Below are positions 28,627 through 39,000 of a stretch of 64,000 nucleotides of DNA, piece after piece; position 1 is the first letter of the stretch; every line of letters starts with the position of its first letter. The stretch comes from Colwellia sp. 75C3 (GTDB lineage Bacteria > Pseudomonadota > Gammaproteobacteria > Enterobacterales > Alteromonadaceae). The stretch covers positions 1 to 64,000 of the forward strand of contig NZ_PJAU01000031.1 of the NCBI RefSeq assembly GCF_002836255.1, in the 5' to 3' direction. The position numbers and the translations under genes are program-made. A model generated the notes under the pieces. It was not told the origin of the DNA, did not search any database, and worked only from the letters and a program-made list of their open reading frames with translations.

Positions 28627-30441
28627 TTAGAACGATTTCTTTGCCTGCACTCTTATTTCAAAGCGATTAATATCAGGGTTTTCACTTTGCGGAAAAGCAA
28701 AGTCGATATGAATAATAGGATGATTACCGCCAGAATGAGGAGAGTGTAATCTCAAGCCAAGTCCAGCAGATCCTAACCAACCCTCCTCTATATTTTTAAC
28801 CGTTGACTCACCATAAGTACGACCCGCATCTACAAAAGCCACACCGGCTAAATCAAAGAGTTTGAAAAGATTGATTTGTGGATAATACCTGATTTCAGAT
28901 GTGACCTTAATGCTATTTTTTCCGTGTTGATACTGTAATGGAAAGCCTCGTAAACCGGTATTTCCACCCATAGTTACTGGCTGATCAAGATATTGATTTG
29001 TACTGGCAACATTGTTATTACTTAAATAAAAGCCCCAGCTCTTATTTAATTGATAAAAATACTCCCCACTAATCTTTACTAATAAACGACTATCTCTTTG
29101 TTGATAAATATCATTGGCCAGCGCTAGATCAAGTAATAACAAGGCATTATCATGTAAGTTAAAGCCTTTTTTTACTCGCATTCTCCAAACTGTCCAGGCC
29201 GAGTTCTCTTTATTACCATTACCTATACCAAGGCTAGAACTAAGTTGCCAGCCATGGTTAAAATCTTCTATCTGGGTAATTAAATGTACGTTTGTTAGTT
29301 TTCTAAAGTCCTTTTCTATATATTCGAAAGCAATCCATGGATAAAGTAAATCTCTATCTTCGGGATGAACATCCGTGAGTGGAGAACTAGATAAATCGCT
29401 GCTTTGTTCACTAGAAAGTTCAGAAAAAGTGTTCTTATCCTGTGTTATGCCTAAACGATACCTTAATAATCTACTGTCATCATTAAAGTTAAGCCAAGCA
29501 TAGCTACCTTCTTTAAAGCTGATATCATGGCCAAATACACTTTGGTCTTGACCGTTTTGAAAAAGAGTATCGTTACGTGACTCTTCACTAAAACCTAGGT
29601 GGTAGGCTGTTTTGGTATGAAAACCAGCAAAAATTTTATGCAGAAATAAACTACGTTGCTGGCCATCATCATTATCGGCAAAGCTCATTTTAACTGAGGT
29701 GTTTTGTTTTTGAAAAAGAGGAATAGTGGCTAGTAGCTTGTAACCGGAACGTTGGGTATTTCGGTATGATTCAATTTCAGTATCTATGCCTAATCCCAGT
29801 AAATTACGTTCTTTAATACCAAAGCTGTAAGTGTTCATACCTCCTTTACGGCCAAAGCTAACGGTAGGCATAAGTGACCAATTATCCCAAGTGGTAATGG
29901 TAATGTTCTCTACATATTCATCAGCGCTAACCTCAGCATCCCTTAGAAATTTACGACTACGTAAATGTCGTTCAAGTTCAGCCATATCAGCAAAGGTTTT
30001 TGTGCATTTATTAATAAAAAAAGTGGCCTCATTTTCTAAGGTTACTATTTTGGTATCAATGTGAATAGCATTGGCCCAGCGATGTAAAAAAGTAAATCCT
30101 TCTTCGTTTGCATCAAAAATGGTTTGTGGTTTGAACGTTATCTTGGGTTGGCTAGTGTCACACAGTATTTGTTGGTCAGATAGTGCTTTATCTGCGTCAT
30201 CAAAAGCCTGTTTAGTGATTAAATCATCATGTGAAGTACTGATAGGTTTTTCGTTCTTTAGCGCTAGTTCTGAGGCAGAAATAGCGTCAAAGGATGTAGG
30301 TAATAGCATGCCAACGACTAACCATGAGAGTAGTCTTGGTGTAATACTATTTCGCCAAGTCAGTGACCGTTTTGTTCTGGGGATTGGCGAGCTAATATTA
30401 CATTTTTTTATTTTTATATTGGCTTTTAATAAAAACTGCAT
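28627..30441 (-). CDS. Omp85-superfamily outer-membrane protein
   Basis: A 604-residue predicted outer-membrane protein. A basic N-terminal stretch precedes a hydrophobic segment (residues about 37-56) ending near SASE, which acts as a signal peptide. A single POTRA-like segment lies at about 130-185 (RHLRSRKFLRDAEVSADEYVENITITTWD). The remainder is beta-rich and ends in Phe, as outer-membrane barrels do. The Omp85 hallmark appears as GGNTGLRGFPLQY, with the LRGF motif. It has fewer POTRA units than BamA or TamA. It could insert or transport proteins or lipids, or be an orphan. Convergent with pssA; the amidohydrolase gene lies upstream on the same strand. Confidence 0.7.
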   Translation of the reverse strand: MQFLLKANIKIKKCNISSPIPRTKRSLTWRNSITPRLLSWLVVGMLLPTSFDAISASELALKNEKPISTSHDDLITKQAFDDADKALSDQQILCDTSQPKITFKPQTIFDANEEGFTFLHRWANAIHIDTKIVTLENEATFFINKCTKTFADMAELERHLRSRKFLRDAEVSADEYVENITITTWDNWSLMPTVSFGRKGGMNTYSFGIKERNLLGLGIDTEIESYRNTQRSGYKLLATIPLFQKQNTSVKMSFADNDDGQQRSLFLHKIFAGFHTKTAYHLGFSEESRNDTLFQNGQDQSVFGHDISFKEGSYAWLNFNDDSRLLRYRLGITQDKNTFSELSSEQSSDLSSSPLTDVHPEDRDLLYPWIAFEYIEKDFRKLTNVHLITQIEDFNHGWQLSSSLGIGNGNKENSAWTVWRMRVKKGFNLHDNALLLLDLALANDIYQQRDSRLLVKISGEYFYQLNKSWGFYLSNNNVASTNQYLDQPVTMGGNTGLRGFPLQYQHGKNSIKVTSEIRYYPQINLFKLFDLAGVAFVDAGRTYGESTVKNIEEGWLGSAGLGLRLHSPHSGGNHPIIHIDFAFPQSENPDINRFEIRVQAKKSF

Positions 30442-30478
30442 CGCGTACCTGAGTTAAATGTTAAATGATTAATACTTT

Positions 30479-30625
30479 ATACCCGTTATCAATCAAGATG
30501 CATGTTTCAGAGTGCTTGAGCTATTTCAATTCAAGGCGCTGTGATGAAATAATGGTTATTCCATTATAAATCACAGCATCGATGAAGTGATGTTGCTCAA
30601 GCACTTCTTCGATGGGTTTAAAATG
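30479..30625. repeat. Imperfect palindromic repeat, copy B
   Basis: The 351-bp gap between the Omp85-type and amidohydrolase genes holds nested inverted repeats. AGTGCTTGAGC (30511-30521) pairs with 30595-30605, and GCTGTGAT (30538-30545) pairs with 30570-30577, with ATAATGG and CCATTAT inside that. The centre contains AATGGTTATTCC, also found in the core of the element at 43539-43800. The left end begins TATACCC like copy A, but no clean right end was found, so this may be a shortened or separate family. The rest of the gap is AT-rich and has no gene. Confidence 0.5.
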
Positions 30626-30792
30626 ACTTTATACTGCATTAAATAATCAAACCATAGAGTGACTATGCTTTAATTATTCTCCTTGTCTACAGACATTTTA
30701 ATTCCCACTGAAATCCTGCACTTTGAATGGTAAGTGGTATATATATCACTCATTTAACTATAGCGTTAACGGATCAGTTCTACACTTTTTAT

Positions 30793-32409
30793 TTAGTGTT
30801 TTACTTTTTTAGCACTCTCTACTTTTTTGAGCTTAGCATCTTCAACCATTACTTTTACTTGTTCTAATAGTAACTTGGCATCGTAAACTATACCGTCTTT
30901 TACTGTGTAATTAACGCCACCTGCGCGGATAGGTTTATTGTTTTCATCTAAACGAAAATGACCTGTTCCATAAAGCACTTTAAGGTTACGTAATGGGTTT
31001 TCACCCACTATCACTAAGTCAGCTTTTTTACCTACACGGATAGAGCCAATTTCATCCTCCATTCCTAATGCTTCAGCGCCATTAATCGTTGCTGATTGAA
31101 TAACCTCAAGAGCATTAAAACCTGCTTCTCTTAGCAGTTCTAATTCCCTAATATAACTAAAACCATAAATTTTGAATATATAACCTGAATCCGAACCAAC
31201 GGTTACTCGACCACCGTGATTTTTATAATCATTTACAAACCCCATCCATTGTTGGTAATTTTTCTTCCAAGCAATTTCATCATCAGTGGTCCAATCGAAC
31301 CAATACGAGCCATGAGCATTACGGTTAGGTTGGAAAAAATCCCATAAAGTTGGCAAGGTATATTCTTTATGCCAATCGGCATTCATATCACGCATTAAAT
31401 CGCGATTTGCTTCGTAAATGGTAAAGGTTGGATTTAAAGTGAAATCTAAACTGAGTAATTCATCGCGAACACTCAACCATTTTTCACTGTTGGGTTTTGC
31501 TGCTTGTTGCCATAACCTGCCGGCTTCAGCGAATCTATCTTGCTCATTATTATAGTTATACTCAGGTGAGTAATTTTGAATATGCTGATGTTCAAACAAT
31601 GCTTCAGGCAAACCATACCAATGCTCCATCGTAGTCAGGCCTAAGCGAGCTGAATCGAGCACGTTCATATTTGTTACATCAAGTTGAGCATGATGCATCA
31701 TGCTGCCTAGACCCTGCTTTTCAGCTTCGTTAAGAGCAGCTGTCATTATCTCTGGTGTTGCGCCAAAAAACTTAATGCCTTTCGCGCCTTTTTTAGCAAT
31801 TGATTTTACCCATTTTTTAGTTTGCTTTGCTGTTGTTATATTTTCATCTAACCCTAAGCCAAAACCAAAGTAGGGGATGATGCGCGGTGCGGCAATGCTA
31901 TTTTTTTCGCTGCGTTTCACATGTTCCATTACCCAATCAATACCATTAAAGCTTCCGGGCTCTCGTACTGTGGTAATACCGTGAGCTAGCCATAATTTGA
32001 AAACATATTCGGCAGGAATATTATCGGCGCTACCACCAATATGGCCATGCATATCAATAAAGCCAGGCAGAACATATTGACCTTCAATGTTAATTTCTTC
32101 ATCACCAGGGCGCGCTATAGGACGACGTGTTTGAGAAATAGGTACCCCAGGATTGCCAACGTTGACAATTTTTACGATACGATCATTTTCAATGACAATA
32201 TCCATAGGACCCCGCGCAGGAGCACCTTCACCAGTAATAACAATACCGCCTCGAAGGATCAGACGTTTATAAGGTCCTTTACCGACTTTTCGTTCTGGAG
32301 CCTTGGCATCACCAGATGCTAAAGCGGGAGTGACTGTGGTGATATTGAGGACTAATGTTATGGCTATGTAAGTAAAAAAATAGCCAAGTAAGGATAAAGG
32401 TTTATTCAT
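30793..32409 (-). CDS. Secreted metal-dependent amidohydrolase
   Basis: A 538-residue amidohydrolase-superfamily protein with a signal peptide (residues 1-31, cut near ALA). The metal-binding HxH motif is in GFIDMHGHIGG. Later metal ligands probably lie in MMHHAQLD, LTTMEHWYG and VTVGSDSGYIFK. The C-terminal GMEDEIGSIRVGKKADLVIVGENPLRNL closes the composite beta-sandwich, as in imidazolonepropionase-like and dipeptidase-like members. The substrate is unknown; secreted relatives act on peptides or cyclic amides. The C terminus is Lys-rich. It diverges from the thioesterase gene across 116 bp. Confidence 0.75.
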   Translation of the reverse strand: MNKPLSLLGYFFTYIAITLVLNITTVTPALASGDAKAPERKVGKGPYKRLILRGGIVITGEGAPARGPMDIVIENDRIVKIVNVGNPGVPISQTRRPIARPGDEEINIEGQYVLPGFIDMHGHIGGSADNIPAEYVFKLWLAHGITTVREPGSFNGIDWVMEHVKRSEKNSIAAPRIIPYFGFGLGLDENITTAKQTKKWVKSIAKKGAKGIKFFGATPEIMTAALNEAEKQGLGSMMHHAQLDVTNMNVLDSARLGLTTMEHWYGLPEALFEHQHIQNYSPEYNYNNEQDRFAEAGRLWQQAAKPNSEKWLSVRDELLSLDFTLNPTFTIYEANRDLMRDMNADWHKEYTLPTLWDFFQPNRNAHGSYWFDWTTDDEIAWKKNYQQWMGFVNDYKNHGGRVTVGSDSGYIFKIYGFSYIRELELLREAGFNALEVIQSATINGAEALGMEDEIGSIRVGKKADLVIVGENPLRNLKVLYGTGHFRLDENNKPIRAGGVNYTVKDGIVYDAKLLLEQVKVMVEDAKLKKVESAKKVKH

Positions 32410-32525
32410 TGATTTATCTCTAATATTTTTTGATATGCCTAAGGTACTATATCTTATATTAAAAAGTAATATGAACTTAGGTTAAATGAGTTACAGTAGG
32501 GAAAAAATCAGTTGAAAGGTTAATT

Positions 32526-32930
32526 ATGTTCAGTGAAAAAATGATGCCACTCTTTAGTGATACCGATGCTTTAGGTCATATTAATAACACCAAAGCACCT
32601 GTTTGGTTTGAAGGTGGTCGAACACCTATCTTTAAATTTTTCACCCCGGATTTAGATCCGAAAAAATGGCAACTTATAATTGCTAAAATTGAAGTGTCTT
32701 ATCATGCTCAACTCTTTTATGGTGAAGAAATAGAAATCCGAACATACATTAGCCGAATTGGTGGCGCCTCGTTTGATGTTTATCAAGAACTTTGGCAACA
32801 CGGTGATAAATGTGTATCGGGTAAGGCAGCCATGGTGAATTTTGATTATCAAGCGCAATGCTCTAAAAAAATATCTGATGAAATTCGTGCACAGCTAACC
32901 GGACACCTTATTGAGTTAAAGACAGCTTAA
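32526..32930 (+). CDS. Acyl-CoA thioesterase, 4HBT hotdog family
   Basis: A 134-residue hotdog-fold protein of the YbgC/FadM kind. The catalytic-type segment is FSDTDALGHINNTKAPVWFEGGR, with the Asp in the position used by 4-hydroxybenzoyl-CoA thioesterases. A central helix and the strand AKIEVSYHAQLFYGEEIEIRTYISRIG follow. It probably hydrolyses acyl-CoA thioesters in the cytosol. The exact chain length is not readable. It stands alone between the amidohydrolase and ssb. Confidence 0.8.
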   Translation: MFSEKMMPLFSDTDALGHINNTKAPVWFEGGRTPIFKFFTPDLDPKKWQLIIAKIEVSYHAQLFYGEEIEIRTYISRIGGASFDVYQELWQHGDKCVSGKAAMVNFDYQAQCSKKISDEIRAQLTGHLIELKTA

Positions 32931-33237
32931 CCAGTTGTCTGTCATTTTTTCTGATCGAATATTAGCGCTATTATACTAATCTTCTGCGATAACAATTAAT
33001 TAGTAGCCAATATCATTGCCGTGTTTTCGCACTGTTTTTACCATGCTATTTATTAAGATATTTCTAAAAGAGATTAAAATAAAATAAATGCACTTTTAAC
33101 AAAAAATCACTCGAATTTGATCGCCGCTCACTATAGAATTACCCCCTTAAACTAAATTTCAAAGACTCACTTTCTTTCTATTTAAATAGATAAAGAAGCA
33201 ACGTACGTCTTAATAGCTCAATTAATAGGATATTTTC
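32931..33237 (+). promoter_or_regulatory. Upstream region of ssb, no clear motif
   Basis: This 307-bp gap should hold the ssb promoter, but I could not place -35 and -10 boxes with normal spacing. A perfect 14-bp palindrome TCTATTTAAATAGA lies at 33177-33190, 48 bp before ssb. No LexA-box match (CTGT-N8-ACAG) was found. TAGGA precedes the start as ribosome-binding site. Confidence 0.4.
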
Positions 33238-33909
33238 ATGGCGGGTGTAAATAAAGTAATCATATTAGGTAACTTAGGCAAAGATCCTGAGGTACGTTTT
33301 ATGCCAAATGGCGGCGCAGTAGCAAACCTTACTGTCGCAACGTCAGACTCATGGAAAGACAAGCAAAGTGGTGAGCAAAAAGAAAAAACAGAATGGCACC
33401 GTGTTGTTATGTTTGGCAAGCTTGCTGAAATTGCTGGTGAATACTTGAAAAAGGGTTCAAAAGTATATATTGAAGGCTCTTTGCAAACGAAAAAGTGGAC
33501 CAACCAACAAGGTCAAGATCAATACTCGACAGACATCGTAGTGCAAGGCTTTAACGGCGTAATGCAAATGTTAGATGGTAAATCGTCTCAAGGGCAGGGC
33601 GGTGGTTTCGCTAATCAAGGACAGCAGCAAGGTGGTGGTTTCCAACAGCAAGCTCCACAGCAGCAACAAGGTGGTTTTGCTCCACAGCAGCAAGCACCAG
33701 CACAACAAGGTGGCTTTGCTCCACAACAGCAAGCACCAGCACAACAAGGTGGTTTTGCTCCACAACAGCAAGCACCAGCACAACAAGGTGGCTTTGCCCC
33801 ACAACAGCAAGCACCAGCACAACAAGGTGGTTACCAGCAACAGCAGCAAGCACCTAAAGTGAACCCACAAGAACCATCAATTGATTTTGATGATGATATT
33901 CCTTTCTAG
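33238..33909 (+). CDS. ssb: Single-stranded DNA-binding protein
   Basis: A 223-residue SSB. Residues 1-110 are the OB fold ([33 protein letters not shown], and [28 protein letters not shown]). A long Gly/Gln/Pro/Ala-rich linker follows. The acidic tip DFDDDIPF at the C terminus recruits partner proteins and is intact. The linker contains four nearly identical 13-residue units and is longer than in E. coli SSB (178 residues). In relatives ssb is usually next to uvrA or the YajR-like gene, but here 9.5 kb separates them. A strong terminator follows. Confidence 0.96.
   Translation: MAGVNKVIILGNLGKDPEVRFMPNGGAVANLTVATSDSWKDKQSGEQKEKTEWHRVVMFGKLAEIAGEYLKKGSKVYIEGSLQTKKWTNQQGQDQYSTDIVVQGFNGVMQMLDGKSSQGQGGGFANQGQQQGGGFQQQAPQQQQGGFAPQQQAPAQQGGFAPQQQAPAQQGGFAPQQQAPAQQGGFAPQQQAPAQQGGYQQQQQAPKVNPQEPSIDFDDDIPF
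33670..33825 (+). repeat. Four 39-bp coding repeats in ssb linker
   Basis: Four in-frame copies of a 39-bp unit encode [13 protein letters not shown]. Copies differ only at a few third-codon positions, so the array is probably young or kept uniform by recombination. Copy number may vary between strains. Confidence 0.9.
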
Positions 33910-33936
33910 GGATATTTGTTAGTGAAGTAAATAATA

Positions 33937-33967
33937 AAAAACCCAGCCTAGTTGCTGGGTTTTTTTG
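33937..33967 (+). terminator. Intrinsic terminator after ssb
   Basis: AAAAACCCAGC pairs with GCTGGGTTTTT around a 6-nt loop, then a run of T follows. This is a strong classic terminator 28 bp after the ssb stop. Confidence 0.88.
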
Positions 33968-34049
33968 TAATAGACTAAAGCTATTAATCAAAAGGCGAGC
34001 TGCGGCTCGGCTTTATACTGTTTAGTGCTTTGATGATATTTAGGAGCTA

Positions 34050-34328
34050 TTACTGACGACAGGTTACCGTTGGCTTTACATTGATGATACCTGCTTGGTT
34101 TATCGTGGCAATAGTGTCATCTTGTTTAAGTATTGCCACGGTATTATCCCCAGCTGATCGCACATAAGTAAGTAAATAACCAAACTGTCCTAGGCTGCAT
34201 ACGGCATATTGTTGGCTCAAATTAAGTTTGTCCCACATGGCGTCTCTATTATAGTTTTTCTGTCTGCTATCACCCATGAAAGTGGCAACAGCTGTAAAGT
34301 CATTATTTTGTCTTAGCGTATCTAACAT
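34050..34328 (-). CDS. Hypothetical protein, 92 residues
   Basis: A 92-residue protein of unrecognised family. It lacks a signal peptide and membrane segment. It has a mixed polar sequence with short strand-like segments (YAVCSLGQFGYLLTYVRS, AILKQDDTIATI) and two cysteines, one near the C terminus. It is convergent with ssb and diverges from the RND operon. Support for it being real is only its open length and ordinary codon use. Confidence 0.4.
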   Translation of the reverse strand: MLDTLRQNNDFTAVATFMGDSRQKNYNRDAMWDKLNLSQQYAVCSLGQFGYLLTYVRSAGDNTVAILKQDDTIATINQAGIINVKPTVTCRQ

Positions 34329-34742
34329 ATTATGTGCCTCACTATTTAGCTAGTGATTAGATAATAACCAAAGTTGAGATGTTAGGTTGTTGCGAATTGT
34401 TGGGTAAATGTTGTTATTTGTACAGTTACTCCTTAAAGACTTTTAATGCCATTTTGCATAGATCCTCATTCAAGGACATTTCCTAATACCATTGGGTATA
34501 AGTAACTCCGTTCAATATTTATTAATAAATGAAGCTATCTATATATATCAATTTAAATGATAGCTAAATAGTTAATTTGACAACAATAATTAACGAAAAA
34601 GTTAATTCGTTAGTCAATTTAACCACATTTTACGATACTGGATTGTGTGATCTTATGTAACTTGTTGTTACATAAGTGAAATGAGTTACTGGCATAGCCT
34701 GTGCTATTGTTAATGCATTATTAAAAAATACGGAAATACCCC
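34329..34742. other. 414-bp control region before the RND efflux operon
   Basis: This AT-rich gap holds no gene. GTTAATTTGAC at 34571-34581 pairs with GTCAATTTAAC at 34613-34623 with one mismatch. The best palindrome, at 34652-34676, is listed separately. A weak palindromic TAATACCATTGGGTATAAG lies near 34484. The promoter for the efflux operon is probably in the last 100 bp. Confidence 0.5.
34652..34676. promoter_or_regulatory. Candidate operator for the RND efflux operon
   Basis: CTTATGTAAC and its exact complement GTTACATAAG are separated by 5 bp, 66 bp before the adaptor gene. A 25-bp site of this shape fits TetR-type efflux repressors. No regulator gene lies next to it, so a trans-acting factor would be needed. 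Confidence 0.5.
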
Positions 34743-35885
34743 ATGTTTACTTTTTCTAAAACATTACTACTTTCTTCTGCACTGATTGCAGCTACCTTTT
34801 TAACTGCGTGCTCAGAGCCTCAAGCGAAGGAGGAGGATAAGGAAATTGCTGAATTTGCTATCCCTGTGATGGTTGCGAGTATTGAACGTAAAGATATTTC
34901 ATCAAATTTTCACACCACGGCAACATTAGAGTCTCGTAACGAAGCTGAAATTATCACGCGTGTTACCGGCATTATTGAAGAGCTAACGGTTGAAGAAGGG
35001 GATTATGTAGAGAAAGGGCAGGTGCTTGCTAAAGTTGATGCCAGACGTTATCAATTAGCACTCGATAAAGCAGAAGCCGAACTAGCGGGTCTTGATCAGG
35101 AGTTAAAGCGATTATCTTTAATGGCTGAAAAGCAATTAGTGAGCGCACAAGCATCAGATAAGTTGAAGTATCAACATCGAGCAGCAATTGCAGCAAAAGA
35201 ATTAGCGGCTCTAGACTTAAAAGATAGCCAAATTGTAGCGCCAATTTCTGGTTATATTTCTCAACGTTTTATTAAAACTGGTCATTTCACCCAGGGTTAT
35301 CAAAAATTATTTCATATCGTTGACCAATCAAGTTTACAAGCTGTTGTTTATTTACCAGAGCATAAGCTGAGTTATGTTGAATTAGGACAACAGGCTTTAT
35401 TACAATTTAGTGCTCGTCAAGGTAAGCAGTTTCTTGCTCAAGTACGCTCAATCTCCCCTGTAATAGACAGTCGCAGTGGTACCTTCAAAGTGATTTTATC
35501 GTTAACTAATGAAAAAATGCAGTTAAAACCAGGTATGTTTGCGCAAATAGCGCTGACTTTTGATACTCACAAAGACACCTTGACCATTCCAACAGATGCA
35601 ATCATTACCCTTGATAACCAAAGTAAAATTTACTTGGTCAAAGATAATAAAGCGGTAGAAGTATTGATCAACAAAGGTTTCGTTCAAGAGCAACTTACAG
35701 AGATAAGTGGTGAGTTCAATGAAGGTGATAGAGTGGTAATCAATGGTCAGCACAACCTGAAAGAAAATGCCTTAGTTGAAATATTAAATGCCAACGTTAG
35801 TGATGAAGATGTTCCTGGTAGTGAAAATCTCAATGATGAAAAGTTATCTGAGATAGATACTGCCATAGCAAAAGCCACTAAATAG
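34743..35885 (+). CDS. RND efflux periplasmic adaptor lipoprotein
   Basis: A 380-residue membrane-fusion protein of the HlyD/AcrA family. The signal peptide ends in a lipobox (FLTAC, Cys near residue 23), so it is probably a lipoprotein anchored in the inner membrane. The lipoyl/barrel-sandwich motif is in VTGIIEELTVEEGDYVEKGQVLAKVD. An alpha-hairpin follows (residues about 105-145), then SGYISQRFIKTGHFTQGY and beta-barrel strands. It links the pump to an outer-membrane channel, which is not encoded here. It is the first gene of a four-gene operon with two pumps. The C-terminal tail is acidic. Confidence 0.88.
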   Translation: MFTFSKTLLLSSALIAATFLTACSEPQAKEEDKEIAEFAIPVMVASIERKDISSNFHTTATLESRNEAEIITRVTGIIEELTVEEGDYVEKGQVLAKVDARRYQLALDKAEAELAGLDQELKRLSLMAEKQLVSAQASDKLKYQHRAAIAAKELAALDLKDSQIVAPISGYISQRFIKTGHFTQGYQKLFHIVDQSSLQAVVYLPEHKLSYVELGQQALLQFSARQGKQFLAQVRSISPVIDSRSGTFKVILSLTNEKMQLKPGMFAQIALTFDTHKDTLTIPTDAIITLDNQSKIYLVKDNKAVEVLINKGFVQEQLTEISGEFNEGDRVVINGQHNLKENALVEILNANVSDEDVPGSENLNDEKLSEIDTAIAKATK

Positions 35886-35894
35886 AGAGTTAGT

Positions 35895-36014
35895 ATGAAT
35901 ATCTTGATTGAATCCTTGTTCTTTGTGGTTTCTAAATATCCAATAACCACTATATTTTTAATTTTTACCGCATTATTAATAAGTAGTGTGAATACTATTG
36001 GAGCTTTATCATGA
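35895..36014 (+). CDS. 39-residue membrane peptide coupled to RND pump
   Basis: A small open frame begins with ATG at 35895, ten bases after the adaptor stop and after GAGAG as a weak ribosome-binding site. It encodes one long hydrophobic helix (residues about 5-33, ITTIFLIFTALLIS in the middle) with a single Lys. Its TGA stop overlaps the ATG of the pump gene as ATGA. It falls exactly between two tightly packed genes, which supports translation. It may be a small pump subunit, as AcrZ is for AcrB, or a leader for coupling. I do not recognise the family. Confidence 0.5.
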   Translation: MNILIESLFFVVSKYPITTIFLIFTALLISSVNTIGALS

Positions 36015-39000
36015 GTATTGTTGATGTGGCAATAAAACGTCCGGTTACCGTATGGATGTTTACTTTTGCTGTTATGCTTTTTGGTTTGGTCGGTTTATCT
36101 CGTCTTGCGGTTAATCTATTACCTGAATTGTCCTATCCAACTTTAACGGTACGAACTAACTATACTGGGGCAGCTCCTGCTGAAATTGAACAACTACTGA
36201 CTAAACCTATTGAGGAAGCTGTTGGTGTAGTTAAAGGCTTAAGAAAAATAAGTTCGGTATCTAAAGCGGGCCAGTCAGACGTATTACTTGAGTTTGAATG
36301 GGATGTTGCCATGGATATCACCAGCTTAGAAGTCAGGGAGAAACTCGATCTTATTCGTTTACCGCTAGATGTTCAAAAACCGCTGATTTTAAAATTTAAT
36401 CCGTCTTTAGACCCTATTATTCGCTTGGGTTTACAAACATCAGATAATTCAGTCGCGGGATTAACCCAACTACGAACCTTTGCAGAATATGATGTTAAAC
36501 GCCAATTAGAATCACTGCTAGGCGTCGCATCGGTAAAATTAGGCGGTGGTTTAGAACAAGAATATCAAGTGGTTATTGACCAGCACAAATTGGCACAGCT
36601 TAATTTAAGTAGCCAAGAAATTATTAATAGAATTAATGCAGAAAATATCAATATTTCAGCGGGTAAGTTAATTGAAGGCAATACCCAATATTTAGTGCGT
36701 ACGTTAAATCAATTTACCAATATCAATCAAATTGGTCAGTTGGTCGTTTATCGTGAAAATGAGCAAATCATCACGCTAAATGATATCGCTACTATTGTTG
36801 ATGGCTACAAAGAACGCACCGATGTAACGCGTATTAACGCCGCTGAAGCCGTTGAATTAGCTATATATAAAGAAGGTGATGCTAATACGGTGCAAGTGGC
36901 TAAATTAATAAATAATAAATTAGACGCCATTAACAAATTATTGGGCGATCGTTATCAATTAACCGTGGTATACGACCAATCTACATTTATTACTAATGCT
37001 ATTAGTGAAGTTAAATCAGCTGCGATAATTGGCGGCTTGTTAGCTATGTTTATCCTGTACCTTTTCTTACGATCTATTACCCCTACGCTTATTATTTCAC
37101 TATCAATACCCGTGTCGGTTATCGCTACTTTTAACATGATGTATGGTAACGGAATCAGCCTTAATATTATGTCCCTTGGCGGAATTGCATTAGCAACGGG
37201 ATTACTGGTCGATAATGCCATTGTGGTACTTGAAAACATCGCGCGTTATAAAGAACAAGGGCTGAGTGTTGTTGAAGCCGCTAGAAAGGGTACTAAAGAA
37301 GTGAGCGGGGCAATAATAGCCTCAACACTGACTACGCTGGCAGTTTTTGTTCCCTTAATTTTTGTTGAAGGCGTTGCCGGACAGCTCTTTGCTGATCAAG
37401 CCATGACAGTCGCCTTTGCTTTAATTGCTTCATTAGTTGTCGCGTTAACATTAATACCAATGCTTGCTTCAAGACAGGCTGCTAAAACCGTCGAGGAAAC
37501 GACGGAAGATAGTATCCAAGATAAAACCAGCTTTAAAGAACTTGTATGGTATAAAAAAATAACCTTTATTTTAGTATTACCACTGAAAGTTATCTTTATT
37601 TGGTTACCCATGCTCATTACGCGCATTGTGTTATTAAGTTTTCACGGAGTGAGTAAAGTCGCATCATTTGTTATGAAACCACTCACCGCAGGCTTTAATT
37701 TTATTTTTGAAAAACTAGCATCTCTATACTCAAAGTCATTATCGTTAGCCTTGAAACATGGTGTTATTACGTTATTTTTCAGCTTAGTGTTTGCAGGCTC
37801 TGCGTTTTTCATCTTACCTAAGATAGGTGTAGAATTATTACCGCCGTTAGCACAAGGAGAGTTTTATCTTGAGCTTGAACTTGCTCCAGGTACGCCACTA
37901 GCAGTAACCGATAAAGCTATTAATAAAATAGCGCAACAGTTGCAACAAGATGATCGTATTAAGAGTACCTACTCGTTAACCGGGCGAGGTAGCTTGATGA
38001 CAAGTAGTGCTGATAAAGGTGGTGAACATCAAGCTAGGTTGCAAATAATGTTGCATGATAGCCAAGATGAAAAGCAAGTAATGGCAGATATTCGCCAGTA
38101 CAGCCAAAAAATTGTTGGCGCAACCACACAGTTAAATCATCCTGAGTTATTTACTTTTAGTAAACCAATCAGCATCGAATTAGCAAGTTACGACCTAAAC
38201 TTACTATCAACTTACAGTAAGCGTTTAACAACATTAATGAATCAAGATGAGCAGTTTGTTGATGTTGCTAATAGCCAACGCAAAGGGCAACCAGAATTAG
38301 CGATACATTTTAATCAGCAAAAAATAGCTCAGTTAGGTTTGAATGCACCTGATATAGCAAGACTTGTAGCGGTTAAAATAGGAGGGAATATCGCCAGTAA
38401 ATATACCTTACTTGACCGTAAAATAGATATATTAGTACGTAGTGATGAAAAGCACCGTAACTCAATTGATGATTTAAGGGAGTTGGTTGTTAACCCAAGT
38501 AATGATTTCCCTATTACACTCGAAAGTATCAGTAATATTGTTGAAACAGTAGGGCCTGCTCAAATTAATCGTATTAACCAACAGCGTGTTGCCGTTATTA
38601 GCGCAAATATAGCCATGGGTGATCAAAATAGCGCGTTGGCTAATGCGAAAGAGTTAATAAAGCAATTAAAACTGCCTTTAACCGTAATACCCACTTTTGG
38701 CGGACAAAGTGAAGAAATGCAGCAGTCATTTGATTCCATGTTAATGGCATTAACGCTTGCAGTCTTTTTAGTTTACTTGGTCATGGCTTCTCAGTTTGAA
38801 TCATTATTACAGCCATTATTAATCTTGTTTAGTGTGCCGTTAGCAGCTGTTGGCTCTATTTATGGCCTATATTTATTTGGCAGTAATATCAGTGTTATCG
38901 TCTTCATAGGTTTGATTATGTTAGCGGGTATTGTGGTGAATAATGCCATTGTTTTATTAGACAGAATTAACCAATTACGTGAACAAGGTTTGGATAAGGA

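Noticed and set aside
32931-33237. Search for an SOS box before ssb
   Set aside because: No CTGT-N8-ACAG match was found; the only good LexA site is before uvrA.
33670-33825. Repeat array considered as CRISPR-like
   Set aside because: Units are head-to-tail with no unique spacers and encode SSB linker residues in frame.
33571-33870. Long open frames on other strands across the ssb linker
   Set aside because: They mirror the 39-bp repeats in ssb, giving Leu/Val/Trp-rich nonsense products. The sense frame has the OB fold and acidic tip.
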